From: Burkholderiales bacterium
GTDB lineage: Bacteria > Pseudomonadota > Gammaproteobacteria > Burkholderiales > Burkholderiaceae_C
DNA: 50,025 nucleotides
Direction of reading: 5' to 3'
Assembly (NCBI GenBank): GCA_947446855.1
Contig: CANFIH010000010.1
Coordinates: 1-50,025 of the forward strand
This document shows, piece after piece, positions 9,335 through 18,781 of this stretch (its first letter is position 1; every line of letters starts with the position of its first letter). The translations under genes and the position numbers were made by a program. Below the pieces are notes generated by a model. The model was not told the DNA's origin. It saw only the letters and a list, made by a program, of their open reading frames with translations, and ran no database searches.

Positions 9335-9583
9335 ATGAGCGAAGACTCTCCACGCCCGGCGCTGCCGGACCACCTCTCCATCGATCCGCGCAGCCCCCAT
9401 TACGTGGCCGCCGTGTTCGCACATGACATCGGCATTCTCTTCAATGCCAAGGAGCGCATGGATGTCGAGGAGTACTGCATCAGCGAAGGCTGGGTCAAGG
9501 TGCCGGCCGGCAAAACGCTGGACCGCAAGGGCAAGCCGCTGCTGATCAAAATCAAAGGCACGGTCCAAGCGTTTTACCGTTAA
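9335..9583 (+). CDS. DUF3297 family protein
   Basis: MSEDSPRPALPDHLSIDPRSPHYVAAVFAHDIGILFN...EYCISEGWVKVPAGKTLDRKGKPLLIKIKGTVQAF. Confidence 0.85.
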   Translation: MSEDSPRPALPDHLSIDPRSPHYVAAVFAHDIGILFNAKERMDVEEYCISEGWVKVPAGKTLDRKGKPLLIKIKGTVQAFYR

Positions 9584-9635
9584 AGCCGTTTCTCCATCAA
9601 ACGTGCACTTTGCACGGCAAGGCGGGCCTTTGTAT

Positions 9636-10286
9636 TCAGCGCGTCCTGGCCAGTTCATCCCCCACCAGCTGTTTCAGCTGCTCAAAGCCAAACGAAGGCA
9701 GCGGCCTGCCGTTGACAAAGTATTCCGGGGTCTGTGACACGCCCAGGGTGTTGGCGTCGCCCAGGTCCTGTGCAATGGCCTGCAGCAGGTCCGGGGCGGT
9801 CATGTCGAACGCCAGTTGTTCCAGGTTCAGCCCGACACCGTCCAGATGCTTCCACACCAGCTCAATCTTGGCGGTGTGGTTGGAGGCCCAGTCATCCTGG
9901 CTTTCAAACAAGGCTTCCAGCGTGGGCCAGAACTTGCCCTGGCGGCGTGCAGCTTCCAGCAGCGCCACGACCTTGTCGGAGCCCTTGTGGAAGGGGGCGT
10001 AGCGCAGCACCAGCCGGATGCGGTCGGGTTGCCCGGCCATCAGTTGCTTGACCATCGGGTAAAACGTGCGGCAGGTGCCACAGGCCGGATCAAAAAATTC
10101 CACGATGACCACGGGGGCCTGCTCCGGGCCCAGGCTGGGCGAGTGCGCGCGAATCAAAGCCGTGCGATCCACGCTGGTGCCGGGCGTTGCCTGGGGTGTC
10201 GCACTGCCGAAGGATAGCCACCAGCCCAGCGCAGCCACTGCGAAAAATACCGCGATGGCGGCCCCGTAAATCGTCTTTTTTTGCAT
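9636..10286 (-). CDS. DsbA-like thioredoxin-fold protein, membrane anchored or secreted
   Basis: N-terminal hydrophobic segment; VVIVEFFDPACGTCRTFYPMVKQL (CGTC); DSHSPSLGPEQAPVVIVEFFDP-type fold start. Confidence 0.85.
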   Translation of the reverse strand: MQKKTIYGAAIAVFFAVAALGWWLSFGSATPQATPGTSVDRTALIRAHSPSLGPEQAPVVIVEFFDPACGTCRTFYPMVKQLMAGQPDRIRLVLRYAPFHKGSDKVVALLEAARRQGKFWPTLEALFESQDDWASNHTAKIELVWKHLDGVGLNLEQLAFDMTAPDLLQAIAQDLGDANTLGVSQTPEYFVNGRPLPSFGFEQLKQLVGDELARTR

Positions 10287-10497
10287 GCCTGGAATCCTCC
10301 GTAAATATGCGCTGCCCGCTTGGGCCGGCCCATTCTACGGACCCGGCAGCGCCCACTCACGGCAGGGCTGCCACCGGGTGTGTTGGCCTGCCGGTCTTTA
10401 GCGTCAGGCCTCCAGCGGGTGCCTGTCCAGTTAGACTGCAGCAGCGGCTGCGCCTGCAGCCTGCCATTCACCCTGCCCGCCACGGGCCGAGAGACCT

Positions 10498-11823
10498 ATG
10501 GAAAACGCAATCGCCTGGCTCCGGAGCTTCTCCTGGAAAGACGCCCTGCTGTCGTCGCTGCCGCTGTTGCTGGCCGTGACGGCAGCGGTCTGGCTGGCAC
10601 TGCACTTCATCAACCCCGCACCGCCTATGCAGGTGGTGATTGCCACCGGCGCCGAGGACAGCGAGTACCTCGAGTTTGCGAAGAGCTATGCCAGCCAGTT
10701 GGCGCAGGACGGTGTGACCCTGGAGGTGGAGTCCAGTGGCGGTGCGATGGACAACATCAAACGCCTGCGGGACCGCGATGACGCCGCACGCATTGCGTTT
10801 TTGCAGGACGGGCTGTCCGACACCGACGAAAGCAAGGCCAGCGATTCCGACGTCGATCTGGTGTCGCTGGGTGCGGTGTCCTACGAGCCGATCTGGATTT
10901 TTTACCGTAGCACCACACCGCATACGCGGCTGTCCGCGTTAAAGGGTCGCCGCATTGCCGTGGGCAGCGCCGGCTCCGGCACGCAGGTGCTGGCGCTGCG
11001 CCTGTTGCATGCCAGCGGCGTGGATGCAGGCAACAGCCATTTCGTTACGGTGGAGCGCAACCAGGCGCAGCAGCTGTTGCAGCAGGGCGCGGTGGATGCG
11101 GCCTTCTTCATCGGCGCGCCGGACTCGGTGCTGGTACGCACGTTGCTGGCGCAGCCGCAGTTGCGTCTCATGAACCTGGACCAGGCCGAGGCCACATCCA
11201 GGCAGTTCCCCTATCTGCACCACCTGGTGCTGCCGCACGGCGCCATGGACCTGGCGCGCAACCTGCCCGCCCGTGACCTGCACCTGCTGGCCACCACGAC
11301 GACGGTGGTGGTGACCCAGAACCTGCACCCGGCACTGGTATCGCTGTTGCTCAAGGCCATGCAAAAGACCCATGCCGGGCCCGACCTGCTGAGCGCACCG
11401 CACACCTTCCCGGCGGCCCGCGATATGGACATACCCTTGAGCAAAGAGGCCGCGCGCTTCTACCAGTCCGGCCCGCCCTTTCTGCAGCGCTACCTGCCGT
11501 TCTGGCTGGCCACGCTGGTAGACCGCGCAGCACTGGTGCTGATCCCCTTGCTGGCGATTCTGGTGCCGGTGCTGCGCACGGCACCTGCGCTGTATGGCTG
11601 GCGTATCCGCAGACGTATTTACCGCTGGTACGGCGAACTCAAATACCTGGAAATCCAGCTGCGCGCAGACCATGCGGCGGAGTCGCACGCGGCCTGGTTG
11701 CACCAGCTCGACCAGATCGAACACAAGGTCACGCACGCGGTGCTGCCGCTGGCTTTTTCCGAGCATGCCTACATGCTCAAGGAACACATCGAGCTGGTGC
11801 GGCGCAAGATGCTCTCGCCCTGA
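10498..11823 (+). CDS. TAXI family TRAP transporter solute-binding subunit-like protein, membrane anchored
   Basis: VVIATGAEDSEYLEFAKSYASQLAQDGVTLEVESSGGAMDNIKRL and LKGRRIAVGSAGSGTQVLALRLL; TM near residues 330-360. Confidence 0.85.
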   Translation: MENAIAWLRSFSWKDALLSSLPLLLAVTAAVWLALHFINPAPPMQVVIATGAEDSEYLEFAKSYASQLAQDGVTLEVESSGGAMDNIKRLRDRDDAARIAFLQDGLSDTDESKASDSDVDLVSLGAVSYEPIWIFYRSTTPHTRLSALKGRRIAVGSAGSGTQVLALRLLHASGVDAGNSHFVTVERNQAQQLLQQGAVDAAFFIGAPDSVLVRTLLAQPQLRLMNLDQAEATSRQFPYLHHLVLPHGAMDLARNLPARDLHLLATTTTVVVTQNLHPALVSLLLKAMQKTHAGPDLLSAPHTFPAARDMDIPLSKEAARFYQSGPPFLQRYLPFWLATLVDRAALVLIPLLAILVPVLRTAPALYGWRIRRRIYRWYGELKYLEIQLRADHAAESHAAWLHQLDQIEHKVTHAVLPLAFSEHAYMLKEHIELVRRKMLSP

Positions 11824-11846
11824 AAGACCGGGGCTGCAAAAAAATA

Positions 11847-11876
11847 ATGCCCCCGGAATTTGCATTGCGGGGGCAT
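11847..11876 (-). terminator. Rho-independent terminator for the minus-strand histone-like gene
   Basis: Inverted repeat atgcccccg/cgggggcat (11847-11855/11868-11876) followed on the minus strand by a T tract. Confidence 0.75.
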
Positions 11877-11936
11877 GGGCCTGTCAGACAACAGGCGGGT
11901 TTTCAGGCGGCTTGCACGGCCTGACGGTTGCCAGGC

Positions 11937-12293
11937 TTACTTGGCCTTGGCTGCCTTCTTGACTGCCTTGGCAGGTGCTGCAACCGCAGGAGCGGGTGCT
12001 GCCTTGAGTGCGGCGCGCTGGTCTTTCAGGGCTGCGATTTCAGCGCTGAGTTTGGCCTTGCGCTCGTTGAGCTTGACCAGGCTGGCGTTGATTTTTGCAA
12101 TTGCCTTGGCAGCCTTGGAAACCACAGCCTTCTTGGCCACAGGTTTTGCTGCGACAGGTTTGGCAGCGGGCTTGACGGCAGGCTTGGCTGCGGCTTTTGC
12201 CGCTGGCTTTGCAACAGCCTTAACCGCTTTTGCGGGTGCTGTCTTGACGGGTTTTGTTGCTGCCTTGGGGGCCGCTTTTTTTGCAGTTGCCAT
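11937..12293 (-). CDS. Histone H1-like / AlgP-like Lys-Ala-Pro-rich protein
   Basis: MATAKKAAPKAATKPVKTAPAKAVKAVAKPAAKAAAKPAVKP... then KINASLVKLNERKAKLSAEIAALKDQRAAL. Confidence 0.8.
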   Translation of the reverse strand: MATAKKAAPKAATKPVKTAPAKAVKAVAKPAAKAAAKPAVKPAAKPVAAKPVAKKAVVSKAAKAIAKINASLVKLNERKAKLSAEIAALKDQRAALKAAPAPAVAAPAKAVKKAAKAK

Positions 12294-12473
12294 GTTGAGA
12301 GTTCCTCTTGGTTGGTTCGGCGAACATTATTCTTATGATGCAAATACACAGCCGCTTGGTATAGGCACCAGCGGCGATTATCGGGGAAAGTAAATTTCCG
12401 TCAAAAAATTCTGCGATCCCTTTGCATAAGTTCTGCATACTCGGTCTTGTCATCCCGACACAAGGAGCGCGCC

Positions 12474-12926
12474 ATGAAGATATTGTTAGCGGTCGATGGT
12501 TCGGAGTTGGCGCTGGAGGCCGTGCGATTTTCCATTCGCATGGCGTTGGCCGGTTTGCATTGCGAGGTGGTGCTGGCCAATGTGCAGGAGGCCGCCAATT
12601 TGTACGAGCTGATCGTCGCGCACAACCCGGACGTGCTGGAGCAAGTGAGTGCCGAGGCTGGCTTGCATGCGCTGCAATCAGCACGTGCGCTGCTGGATGC
12701 GGCTGAGGTGGAGTACGAGTGTGAAGTGGCCCAGGGCGACCCGGCGCATACCCTGATCGATATCGCTGAACGTTTTGCTTGCGACCTGATTGTGATGGGC
12801 GCACGTGGCCAAAGTACTTTGCGCCGCGCCGTGATGGGCTCGGTTTCCAGTGAAGTCTTGCACGCCAGCCTGGTGCCGGTGATGGTGGTGAAACCCGACC
12901 CGCTGTCCGGCGAGCTGGCCGAGTAA
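12474..12926 (+). CDS. Universal stress protein
   Basis: MKILLAVDGSELALEAVRFSIRMA...CDLIVMGARGQSTLRRAVMGSVSSEVLHASLVPVMVVK. Confidence 0.92.
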   Translation: MKILLAVDGSELALEAVRFSIRMALAGLHCEVVLANVQEAANLYELIVAHNPDVLEQVSAEAGLHALQSARALLDAAEVEYECEVAQGDPAHTLIDIAERFACDLIVMGARGQSTLRRAVMGSVSSEVLHASLVPVMVVKPDPLSGELAE

Positions 12927-12959
12927 GCAGGCCGTTGCGGTCCGGTGCGACCGTGTGGC

Positions 12960-13421
12960 TTACAGAAACCAGTCTGGATATACACCGCGCGCCTGATGCA
13001 AGAGCACCTTGCCCAGGCGGATCAATTCAGCGACCTCCGTCTCTTGTACCGGCTCGGTGGATCCGTAGCTGATCAGTTCTCGTTGCGTGTTGGCGTGCAT
13101 GATCTGTTCGGTCAGGTTGGAGGGGAGAACCAGGCGTTCGCAGGCCAGTTGCATCACCATCGCGCGGTGCCCGACCAGCCCGGTGGGCAGCAGGCCATGC
13201 AAATACAGCACGCCCAGGCTGAGTGAGTGGATGCCTTCATTGGCCATGAAGAAGCGGTCGACTGCCGTGAAGTCCATGCTCTTGGCATTGCGCACGCAGC
13301 ACACGGCGTTCGACAGCAGTTTGAGTGCGGAGTATTCATTGAAGCGGACTTTCTGCAACTGGCCGCTCCACAGCAGCACTTCCAGTTCTGCCGGTTGCTC
13401 TCGGAGTAAGGTGGTGGTCAT
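12960..13421 (-). CDS. Hypothetical protein
   Basis: 153 aa ORF between unrelated genes; no family recognised. Confidence 0.6.
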   Translation of the reverse strand: MTTTLLREQPAELEVLLWSGQLQKVRFNEYSALKLLSNAVCCVRNAKSMDFTAVDRFFMANEGIHSLSLGVLYLHGLLPTGLVGHRAMVMQLACERLVLPSNLTEQIMHANTQRELISYGSTEPVQETEVAELIRLGKVLLHQARGVYPDWFL

Positions 13422-13494
13422 GGGGTGATGCCTCGGTAGATCCTGTCACCTTCTATATCGACCGATGGCCTCCAAACAGGAGGGGGAAATACGC

Positions 13495-13806
13495 TTAACG
13501 CGGCTGGTCCAAGGCCTTGTGTACTTCGTGCGCCTGCACATCCACGACGTCGGCTTCATGGGAGGCCCGCGCTGGCGCAGCGGACCCGTTGCCGCCGCGG
13601 AACTGCCGCGAGGCTTGGTGAAAGCGCATCAAGGTCTGCAGTCCTGCCGGTTTGCGCCCGCGCAGCAAGGACCACAGCAGGGCCAGCAAGGCCGCACTGA
13701 GGCCGATGAGCAGGATGGTCGCCACCAACACGGACAGGAAGGCAAACAAGGCCAGTTTGAATAGGCTGCGCAAAACGGCAGACAGAAGTTCAGGAATGCG
13801 GTGCAT
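13495..13806 (-). CDS. Small hypothetical membrane protein
   Basis: 103 aa with a long hydrophobic segment LFKLALFAFLSVLVATILLIGLSAALLALLWSLL. Confidence 0.6.
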   Translation of the reverse strand: MHRIPELLSAVLRSLFKLALFAFLSVLVATILLIGLSAALLALLWSLLRGRKPAGLQTLMRFHQASRQFRGGNGSAAPARASHEADVVDVQAHEVHKALDQPR

Positions 13807-13884
13807 GGCGCGATTTTGCGCCTGTCCTTCTATACCCCGGTGGATGTGTGCTTTTTCTCTAACGGTGTGCGAGGCCGCTGGACC

Positions 13885-14070
13885 TCAGAGCGGGCCACAC
13901 ACGGTGGTGGCGTACTCCTGGTCGTAGCAAACCTGCGACTTCTGGAAGTCTTCCCAGGCTTCTGCTGTGTTGGACTCCACCGCCACAGGCACCGGGATGT
14001 GGAAAGCGTCCGGGCTTGTCTGGCCGCCGCTCACCAGCATCCCAATGAGGGCATTGAAATTTTCGGTCAT
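13885..14070 (-). CDS. Small hypothetical protein (61 aa)
   Basis: ORF with AGGGAA-like RBS and a plausible promoter upstream on the minus strand. Confidence 0.5.
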   Translation of the reverse strand: MTENFNALIGMLVSGGQTSPDAFHIPVPVAVESNTAEAWEDFQKSQVCYDQEYATTVCGPL

Positions 14071-14187
14071 AGCGTTCCCTGCAAAAAGCGTGTCTATCAG
14101 CTGCCTGCCCCCATGGCGATCAGCCTATGGGACCGATTATGAGAAGGCAGGCGCTGTCGCAGCGCCAGGGCCCCATCCGGCAATTTG

Positions 14188-14217
14188 ATAAACGGGGAAA
14201 ATTACCGCAATTGTCAA
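14188..14217 (-). promoter_or_regulatory. Candidate sigma70-type promoter for the 61-aa ORF
   Basis: Minus strand TTGACA - 18 nt - GTTTAT in a locally AT-rich gap. Confidence 0.4.
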
Positions 14218-14248
14218 TTTAATGCGTTGCCGCTGACGTGGTGCGGCA

Positions 14249-16231
14249 CTACGGCTGCGTGGCAGGCGGGCAATGCAAGGCCAGCATGCGCCTGAGCGAT
14301 TGGCCACTGTAGGGCTTTGACAAGTGGTCATCCATGCCGGCTGTGTGGGTGGCCTTGTGGTCCGCTTCCAGCACATTGGCTGTAATGGCGATGATGGGCA
14401 CATGGGCGTGCGGCGCTTCCATGGCGCGTATCCGGGTGGTGGCCTCCAGCCCTCCCATCACTGGCATCTGGATGTCCATCAGCACAATGTCCCAGGCCTG
14501 GGTGGGAAACAGCGCCACGGCGATTTGACCGTTGGCGGCCAGCGTCACATGGTGGCCCCAGTTGCTCAACAAAGTGGTGGCTACCGTCTGATTGACCGGG
14601 TGGTCTTCCACCAGCAGAATTTTGAGCGGGCGGGCGCTGTGGTCCAAAGGGACCTTGTCTGCGGGGTCGACGCAGACCATGTCCTCATCGGCAAGCGCTG
14701 CCGGTTCCGGATCAGCGCCCGTGAACTGCAGACTGAAGTAAAACGTGCTGCCCACGCCGGGCTGACTGAGCAGCTTGATAGTGCCGCCCATCAGTTCAAT
14801 CAGCCGCGCACAAATGGTCAAGCCCAGTCCGGTGCCGCCGAACTCCCGCGTGGTGGAGGCATCGGCCTGGCTGAAGGCGTAAAAGATGAGGTCCTGCTTT
14901 TCCGGGGAAATGCCGATCCCGGTGTCCGACACCGAAAAATCCACGGCATAGAGCTTGCCCGGCAGCTCGGTGCAAGACAGGTCCACGCTGATGCTGCCTG
15001 CACTGGTGAACTTGATGGCGTTGTCGCACAAGTTCAGCAGTACCTGCCGGATGCGTCCCGGGTCCCCCATCAGCCTTGGCGGGAACGCTGCCATATCGGG
15101 CAACACCAGCTGCAAGCCCTTGACGCGGGTGCGCACCTCAACGCTGTGCAGGGTCTCATCCACCAGGCCGCGCAAGTCAAAGCTCACATGCTCAAGCCGC
15201 ATCTGGCGGGCTTCGATCTTGGAAAAGTCCAGGATCTCGTTGAGGATGACCATCAGGGCCAGGGCCGACGATTTGACAGTGGCCAGGTACTTGCGCAGCA
15301 CCGGATCGTCCGTCATGTCGGCGGCCAGCTCGGTCATGCCAATCACGCCATTCATGGGGGTGCGTATCTCATGGCTCATGTTGGCCAGAAAATCACTCTT
15401 GGCCTGACTGGAGGACTCGGCGGCCTCCTTGGCCTTTTGCAGCTCCGCGTGGCTGTGTTCCCGCTCCTGGATCAACTTGACAATCGTGCCGGAGAGCCAG
15501 GTCATGTCCCGTTTGCCTTCGGCCGCCTCCAGCTCCGAGGGATGCAGCATCTCGGACAACACCCGGGTCAGGGATTCCAGCGCCTGGTCTCGCCCGCCCA
15601 AAGCGGAAAAGATCTGCCGGTACAGAAACATGCCGGCGCCAATGCTCAGCAGGGACAGGATCAGCCCCAGCGTCACGATCACCCGGATGGAGTGGTCGAT
15701 GGTGGCGTATTGCGCGTCGACCGCATTGGCCTGCAGGACTTCAATGCGCAGGCGCAACTTCTCCAGTTGGCGCACGATTTCTTCGGTCTGCTGGTCAAAG
15801 CCATGGGGCGCTTTCATGATGGCGTTGCCGCTTTTTTGCGATTGGCGGTAGGCCGCAACCATGCGCAGGCCGGTGTCATGCAGGTTCGTCAGGGCCACCG
15901 CCAGGTTTTGCGCATCGTCCCGAAGCTTGCTGTCCAGTGTGGACACCTCGGCCAGCAGACGCTGGGCGTGGTTGAGCGCATTCAACGCATCTGCCAGGCC
16001 ATCGTTTTCACCGGTGGCGGCAGAGTCTGTGACGTACTGCTGAACCTGGATGGCATCGACACGTGTCTCGGCCAGGCTGTTGACCAGGCGGTCTGTTACC
16101 TGGTGTTCAAAGTCGCTGCGCACCCGGATCTCGTGCAAGGAGGTGATCGAGCCTGCCAATATCCAGACGATCAAAAAGACGGACAGGGCAATGTAGCCAG
16201 GAATGAACGCTCTGAGCCGGTGTGAATTCAT
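14249..16231 (-). CDS. Hybrid sensor histidine kinase/response regulator
   Basis: Two TMs; H-box FLANMSHEIRTPMNGVIGM; ATPase motifs NAIKFTSAGSISV, DTGIGISPEKQ, GTGLGLTI; receiver ILLVEDHPVNQTVA...DIVLMDIQMPVMGG. Confidence 0.95.
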   Translation of the reverse strand: MNSHRLRAFIPGYIALSVFLIVWILAGSITSLHEIRVRSDFEHQVTDRLVNSLAETRVDAIQVQQYVTDSAATGENDGLADALNALNHAQRLLAEVSTLDSKLRDDAQNLAVALTNLHDTGLRMVAAYRQSQKSGNAIMKAPHGFDQQTEEIVRQLEKLRLRIEVLQANAVDAQYATIDHSIRVIVTLGLILSLLSIGAGMFLYRQIFSALGGRDQALESLTRVLSEMLHPSELEAAEGKRDMTWLSGTIVKLIQEREHSHAELQKAKEAAESSSQAKSDFLANMSHEIRTPMNGVIGMTELAADMTDDPVLRKYLATVKSSALALMVILNEILDFSKIEARQMRLEHVSFDLRGLVDETLHSVEVRTRVKGLQLVLPDMAAFPPRLMGDPGRIRQVLLNLCDNAIKFTSAGSISVDLSCTELPGKLYAVDFSVSDTGIGISPEKQDLIFYAFSQADASTTREFGGTGLGLTICARLIELMGGTIKLLSQPGVGSTFYFSLQFTGADPEPAALADEDMVCVDPADKVPLDHSARPLKILLVEDHPVNQTVATTLLSNWGHHVTLAANGQIAVALFPTQAWDIVLMDIQMPVMGGLEATTRIRAMEAPHAHVPIIAITANVLEADHKATHTAGMDDHLSKPYSGQSLRRMLALHCPPATQP

Positions 16232-16372
16232 GGCATGCCGCCCGTGACAGGTGCTTTATTTGGTTGGAATTCAGTTTAAAACAATACGGCGCCCTTGGCG
16301 GCAACGGCCCCTGCCGGGGGAAATGTCCCCTCCGGCCAAAGGGTGCATTACACCGGACTTACTTGTAAACCT

Positions 16373-16390
16373 AGGGTTAACCCTTATAAT
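16373..16390 (+). promoter_or_regulatory. 12-bp palindrome abutting a consensus -10 (TATAAT)
   Basis: agggttaaccct (16373-16384) directly followed by tataat (16385-16390), 32 nt before the ATG at 16422. Confidence 0.6.
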
Positions 16391-16421
16391 TAACTCACAC
16401 CACTTTATTAAAGGACTCACC

Positions 16422-16601
16422 ATGTCCCATCTGATGGAGCTCATCAAAGCTTTGGTTCCCCACATTCCTTCGCAGCAGGAGCTCGATGCCGAGTATCTGG
16501 GCGAAGCCGTCGATATCTACGACGTGGAGCGCCGTATCTGGGAAATCGACCACCGCGCCCATGCGCCCTTGTCGCAATCCCTGGGCGGGGCGGTGCACTG
16601 A
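16422..16601 (+). CDS. DUF3563-like small protein
   Basis: MSHLMELIKALVPHIPSQQELDAEYLGEAVDIYDVERRIWEIDHRA; YLGEAVDIYDVERR resembles the DUF3563 core. Confidence 0.65.
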   Translation: MSHLMELIKALVPHIPSQQELDAEYLGEAVDIYDVERRIWEIDHRAHAPLSQSLGGAVH

Positions 16602-16828
16602 TGAGCGCCGCTTTGCACAACTTCGGCATGCCCCCCGCGCTGGATGAAATGGCCCGTCTGGGGAGCGATTACCTGGCCCTGCCCTTTGATATGGCGCGCG
16701 AGCAATACGCCAAGTCGGTGCGCGCGGGTCTGGTCGAACGGTCGCTGATCGCGTCGGCCCGCTTTGAGCATGTGCTCAGCGCCATGGAAAGCCTGATGCT
16801 GGGCTGCATGGCCAGGCGCTACCGTTAG
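16601..16828 (+). CDS. Small hypothetical protein coupled to the upstream ORF
   Basis: TGATG stop/start overlap with the preceding CDS; 75 aa. Confidence 0.6.
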   Translation: MSAALHNFGMPPALDEMARLGSDYLALPFDMAREQYAKSVRAGLVERSLIASARFEHVLSAMESLMLGCMARRYR

Positions 16829-18621
16829 CTTGCCGGCTGGGGGTTCAGCGCCAGCGCGTCTTCCCAGTCCAGCCAGGCAACTTGGTGGGTCGCAACATAG
16901 CGCTCTACGGAGCTGCCCAGGGTCGGGAAGAAATGGTCGCTGCCGATTTTGTCGAACAGGCCATAGCGCCGCAGGTGGTCCTTGACCGGTCCCTTGATTT
17001 CGGCAAAACACAGCTGAATACCCTCTTGTTGCAGTTCCTCGTACAGCTCGGCCAGCACATCGGCAGCGGTGGAGTCCACGTCGGTCACCGGCTCGGCCGC
17101 CGCCACCAGCCAACGGGTGGGAGTGGGGGCCGTAGAGACGGCCCGCAATACCCGCTCCCGGAACATCTCGGCGTTGGCGAAAAACAGCGGAGCATCCCAG
17201 CGGAACAGCACCAGGCCGGGAATGCGTTTGGCCTCGGGGTGGCGTGATACATCGTGGTAGCCCTTCATGCGGTCCACCCGGCCCAGCACCGCGTGGTAGG
17301 GGCGCCAGGCGCGCCAGACCAGCAGCATGAGTGCGATGGCCACGGCAATAAAAATACCTTGCACCACCCCCAGTAGCGCCACGCCCAGCAGGCAGACGTT
17401 GGACAGCACAAACTCCTCGCGCCGCAGGTGGTACAGACGCTTGACGTTCTGGATTTCCAGGATCGTCCAGCATGCCGCAATCACCACCGCGCCCAGCGCG
17501 GCTGTGGGCAGATGCTCCATCAGCGTGGGTGCAAACACCAGCAGCACTGCAATGCCCACGGCACCTATCACGCCGGTAACCTGGGTGCGGGCTCCGGCCG
17601 ACTCGGCAACCGGGGTGCGTGAGGAACTGCTGCTGACCGAAAAGCCCTGAAACAAACCGGTCGCCACATTGGCCAGGCCCAAGGCCATGATCTCCTGGTT
17701 GTCGTTCACGTAATATTTTCCGCGCGCAGCGTAGATGCGCGACAGCACGCTCATATCCGCAATGGAAACCAGGGCGATGGCGACCGCCGTGGCCATGAGT
17801 TGCGACAGTTCACCTGCGCTGATGGCCGGAACGCTGAACACCGGCAAACCTTGCGGCAGCACACCCACCACGGCGACATGTGCGCGCGTCACCCAATCGA
17901 AATAGGTCACCGCCAGCGTGGCGCCGACCACGGCCAACAGCACGCCAGGCAGGCGTGGAATCCATCGTTTGCAGGCAAATATCACCACCAGACAGCCCGT
18001 GCCTATGACCAGCGCGGTCAGGTTGGTCTGGCCGGCGCGGACGCCTTGAAACAGACCCTGCGCCGACTCCAGCAGGCTGCCGCCCTGGATGCGAAAGCCC
18101 AGCACCTTGGGTAACTGACCCACCAGCAAAGTCAGCGCGATGCCGTTGAGATACCCGTAACGGATGGGCTTGGACAGCAGGTCGGTGATGAAGCCGAAGC
18201 GGGCCAGGCCCGCCAGCATGCAAAACACGCCGCCCATCAGCGCCAGCGCGGCGGCCAGGCTGGCTGCGCGCACCGGATCGCCTGCGGCCATTGGTAACAC
18301 GGTGGCGGCAATCAGTGCGGCCAACGCCGAGTCCGGGCCGATGATCAGGATGCGACTGGGCCCGAAGACGGCGTACAGCAGCAAAGGAACAATGGTGGCG
18401 TAGAGCCCGTATATCGGCGAAAGACCGGTGGCTTCGGCGTAGCTCATGCCCACGGGTGCCAGCAAGGCGGTCAGCACCAGGCCGGCCCCCAGGTCCTTGG
18501 CAAAGATGGCCCGGTTGTAGTTGCGAACCATGACAAGGCCTGGCAGCCAGCGCAAAAAGCCTGCGTGGCCCGTGCGCCGGGCCAGATTCAAGGGGGGAGT
18601 TGTTGGAAGTTTGGAATCCAT
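16825..18621 (-). CDS. SulP family inorganic anion transporter with STAS domain
   Basis: AKDLGAGLVLTALLAPVGMSYAEATGLSPIYGLYATIVPLLLYAVFGPSRILIIGPDSALAALI; STAS-like TDVDSTAADVLAELYEEL. Confidence 0.95.
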   Translation of the reverse strand: MDSKLPTTPPLNLARRTGHAGFLRWLPGLVMVRNYNRAIFAKDLGAGLVLTALLAPVGMSYAEATGLSPIYGLYATIVPLLLYAVFGPSRILIIGPDSALAALIAATVLPMAAGDPVRAASLAAALALMGGVFCMLAGLARFGFITDLLSKPIRYGYLNGIALTLLVGQLPKVLGFRIQGGSLLESAQGLFQGVRAGQTNLTALVIGTGCLVVIFACKRWIPRLPGVLLAVVGATLAVTYFDWVTRAHVAVVGVLPQGLPVFSVPAISAGELSQLMATAVAIALVSIADMSVLSRIYAARGKYYVNDNQEIMALGLANVATGLFQGFSVSSSSSRTPVAESAGARTQVTGVIGAVGIAVLLVFAPTLMEHLPTAALGAVVIAACWTILEIQNVKRLYHLRREEFVLSNVCLLGVALLGVVQGIFIAVAIALMLLVWRAWRPYHAVLGRVDRMKGYHDVSRHPEAKRIPGLVLFRWDAPLFFANAEMFRERVLRAVSTAPTPTRWLVAAAEPVTDVDSTAADVLAELYEELQQEGIQLCFAEIKGPVKDHLRRYGLFDKIGSDHFFPTLGSSVERYVATHQVAWLDWEDALALNPQPAS

Positions 18622-18731
18622 GCTCTTCTTTTTTTAATGGGCAATGTCTTCCTCCATTCTTTCCATTTTTTCATTTCATGCAAGTCAGATCGTGCGGCGC
18701 CGTGACCTACTGCGTGGGTCCAGCGATGGGC

Positions 18732-18763
18732 AAAAAAAAGGGGCGTTGTACGCCCCCTTTTTT
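18732..18763 (-). terminator. Rho-independent terminator downstream of the lactate/usp operon
   Basis: aaaaaaaaggggcgt tgt acgcccccttttttg hairpin with A/T tracts on both sides. Confidence 0.85.
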
Positions 18764-18781
18764 GCCTGCCACGCGAACCGC

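Noticed and set aside
11937-12293. Repetitive region considered as a CRISPR or minisatellite array
   Set aside because: Repeats are irregular codon-level Lys/Ala/Pro repeats in an open frame; no constant repeat/spacer structure.
14324-16225. 633-aa plus-strand ORF opposite the histidine kinase
   Set aside because: Antisense shadow ORF typical of GC-rich DNA: His/Gln/Gly-rich, no family signature, while the minus strand has all kinase motifs.
6238-18621. Two SulP transporters considered as a recent duplication
   Set aside because: The two proteins differ substantially in sequence and orientation by eye; no long nucleotide identity seen.
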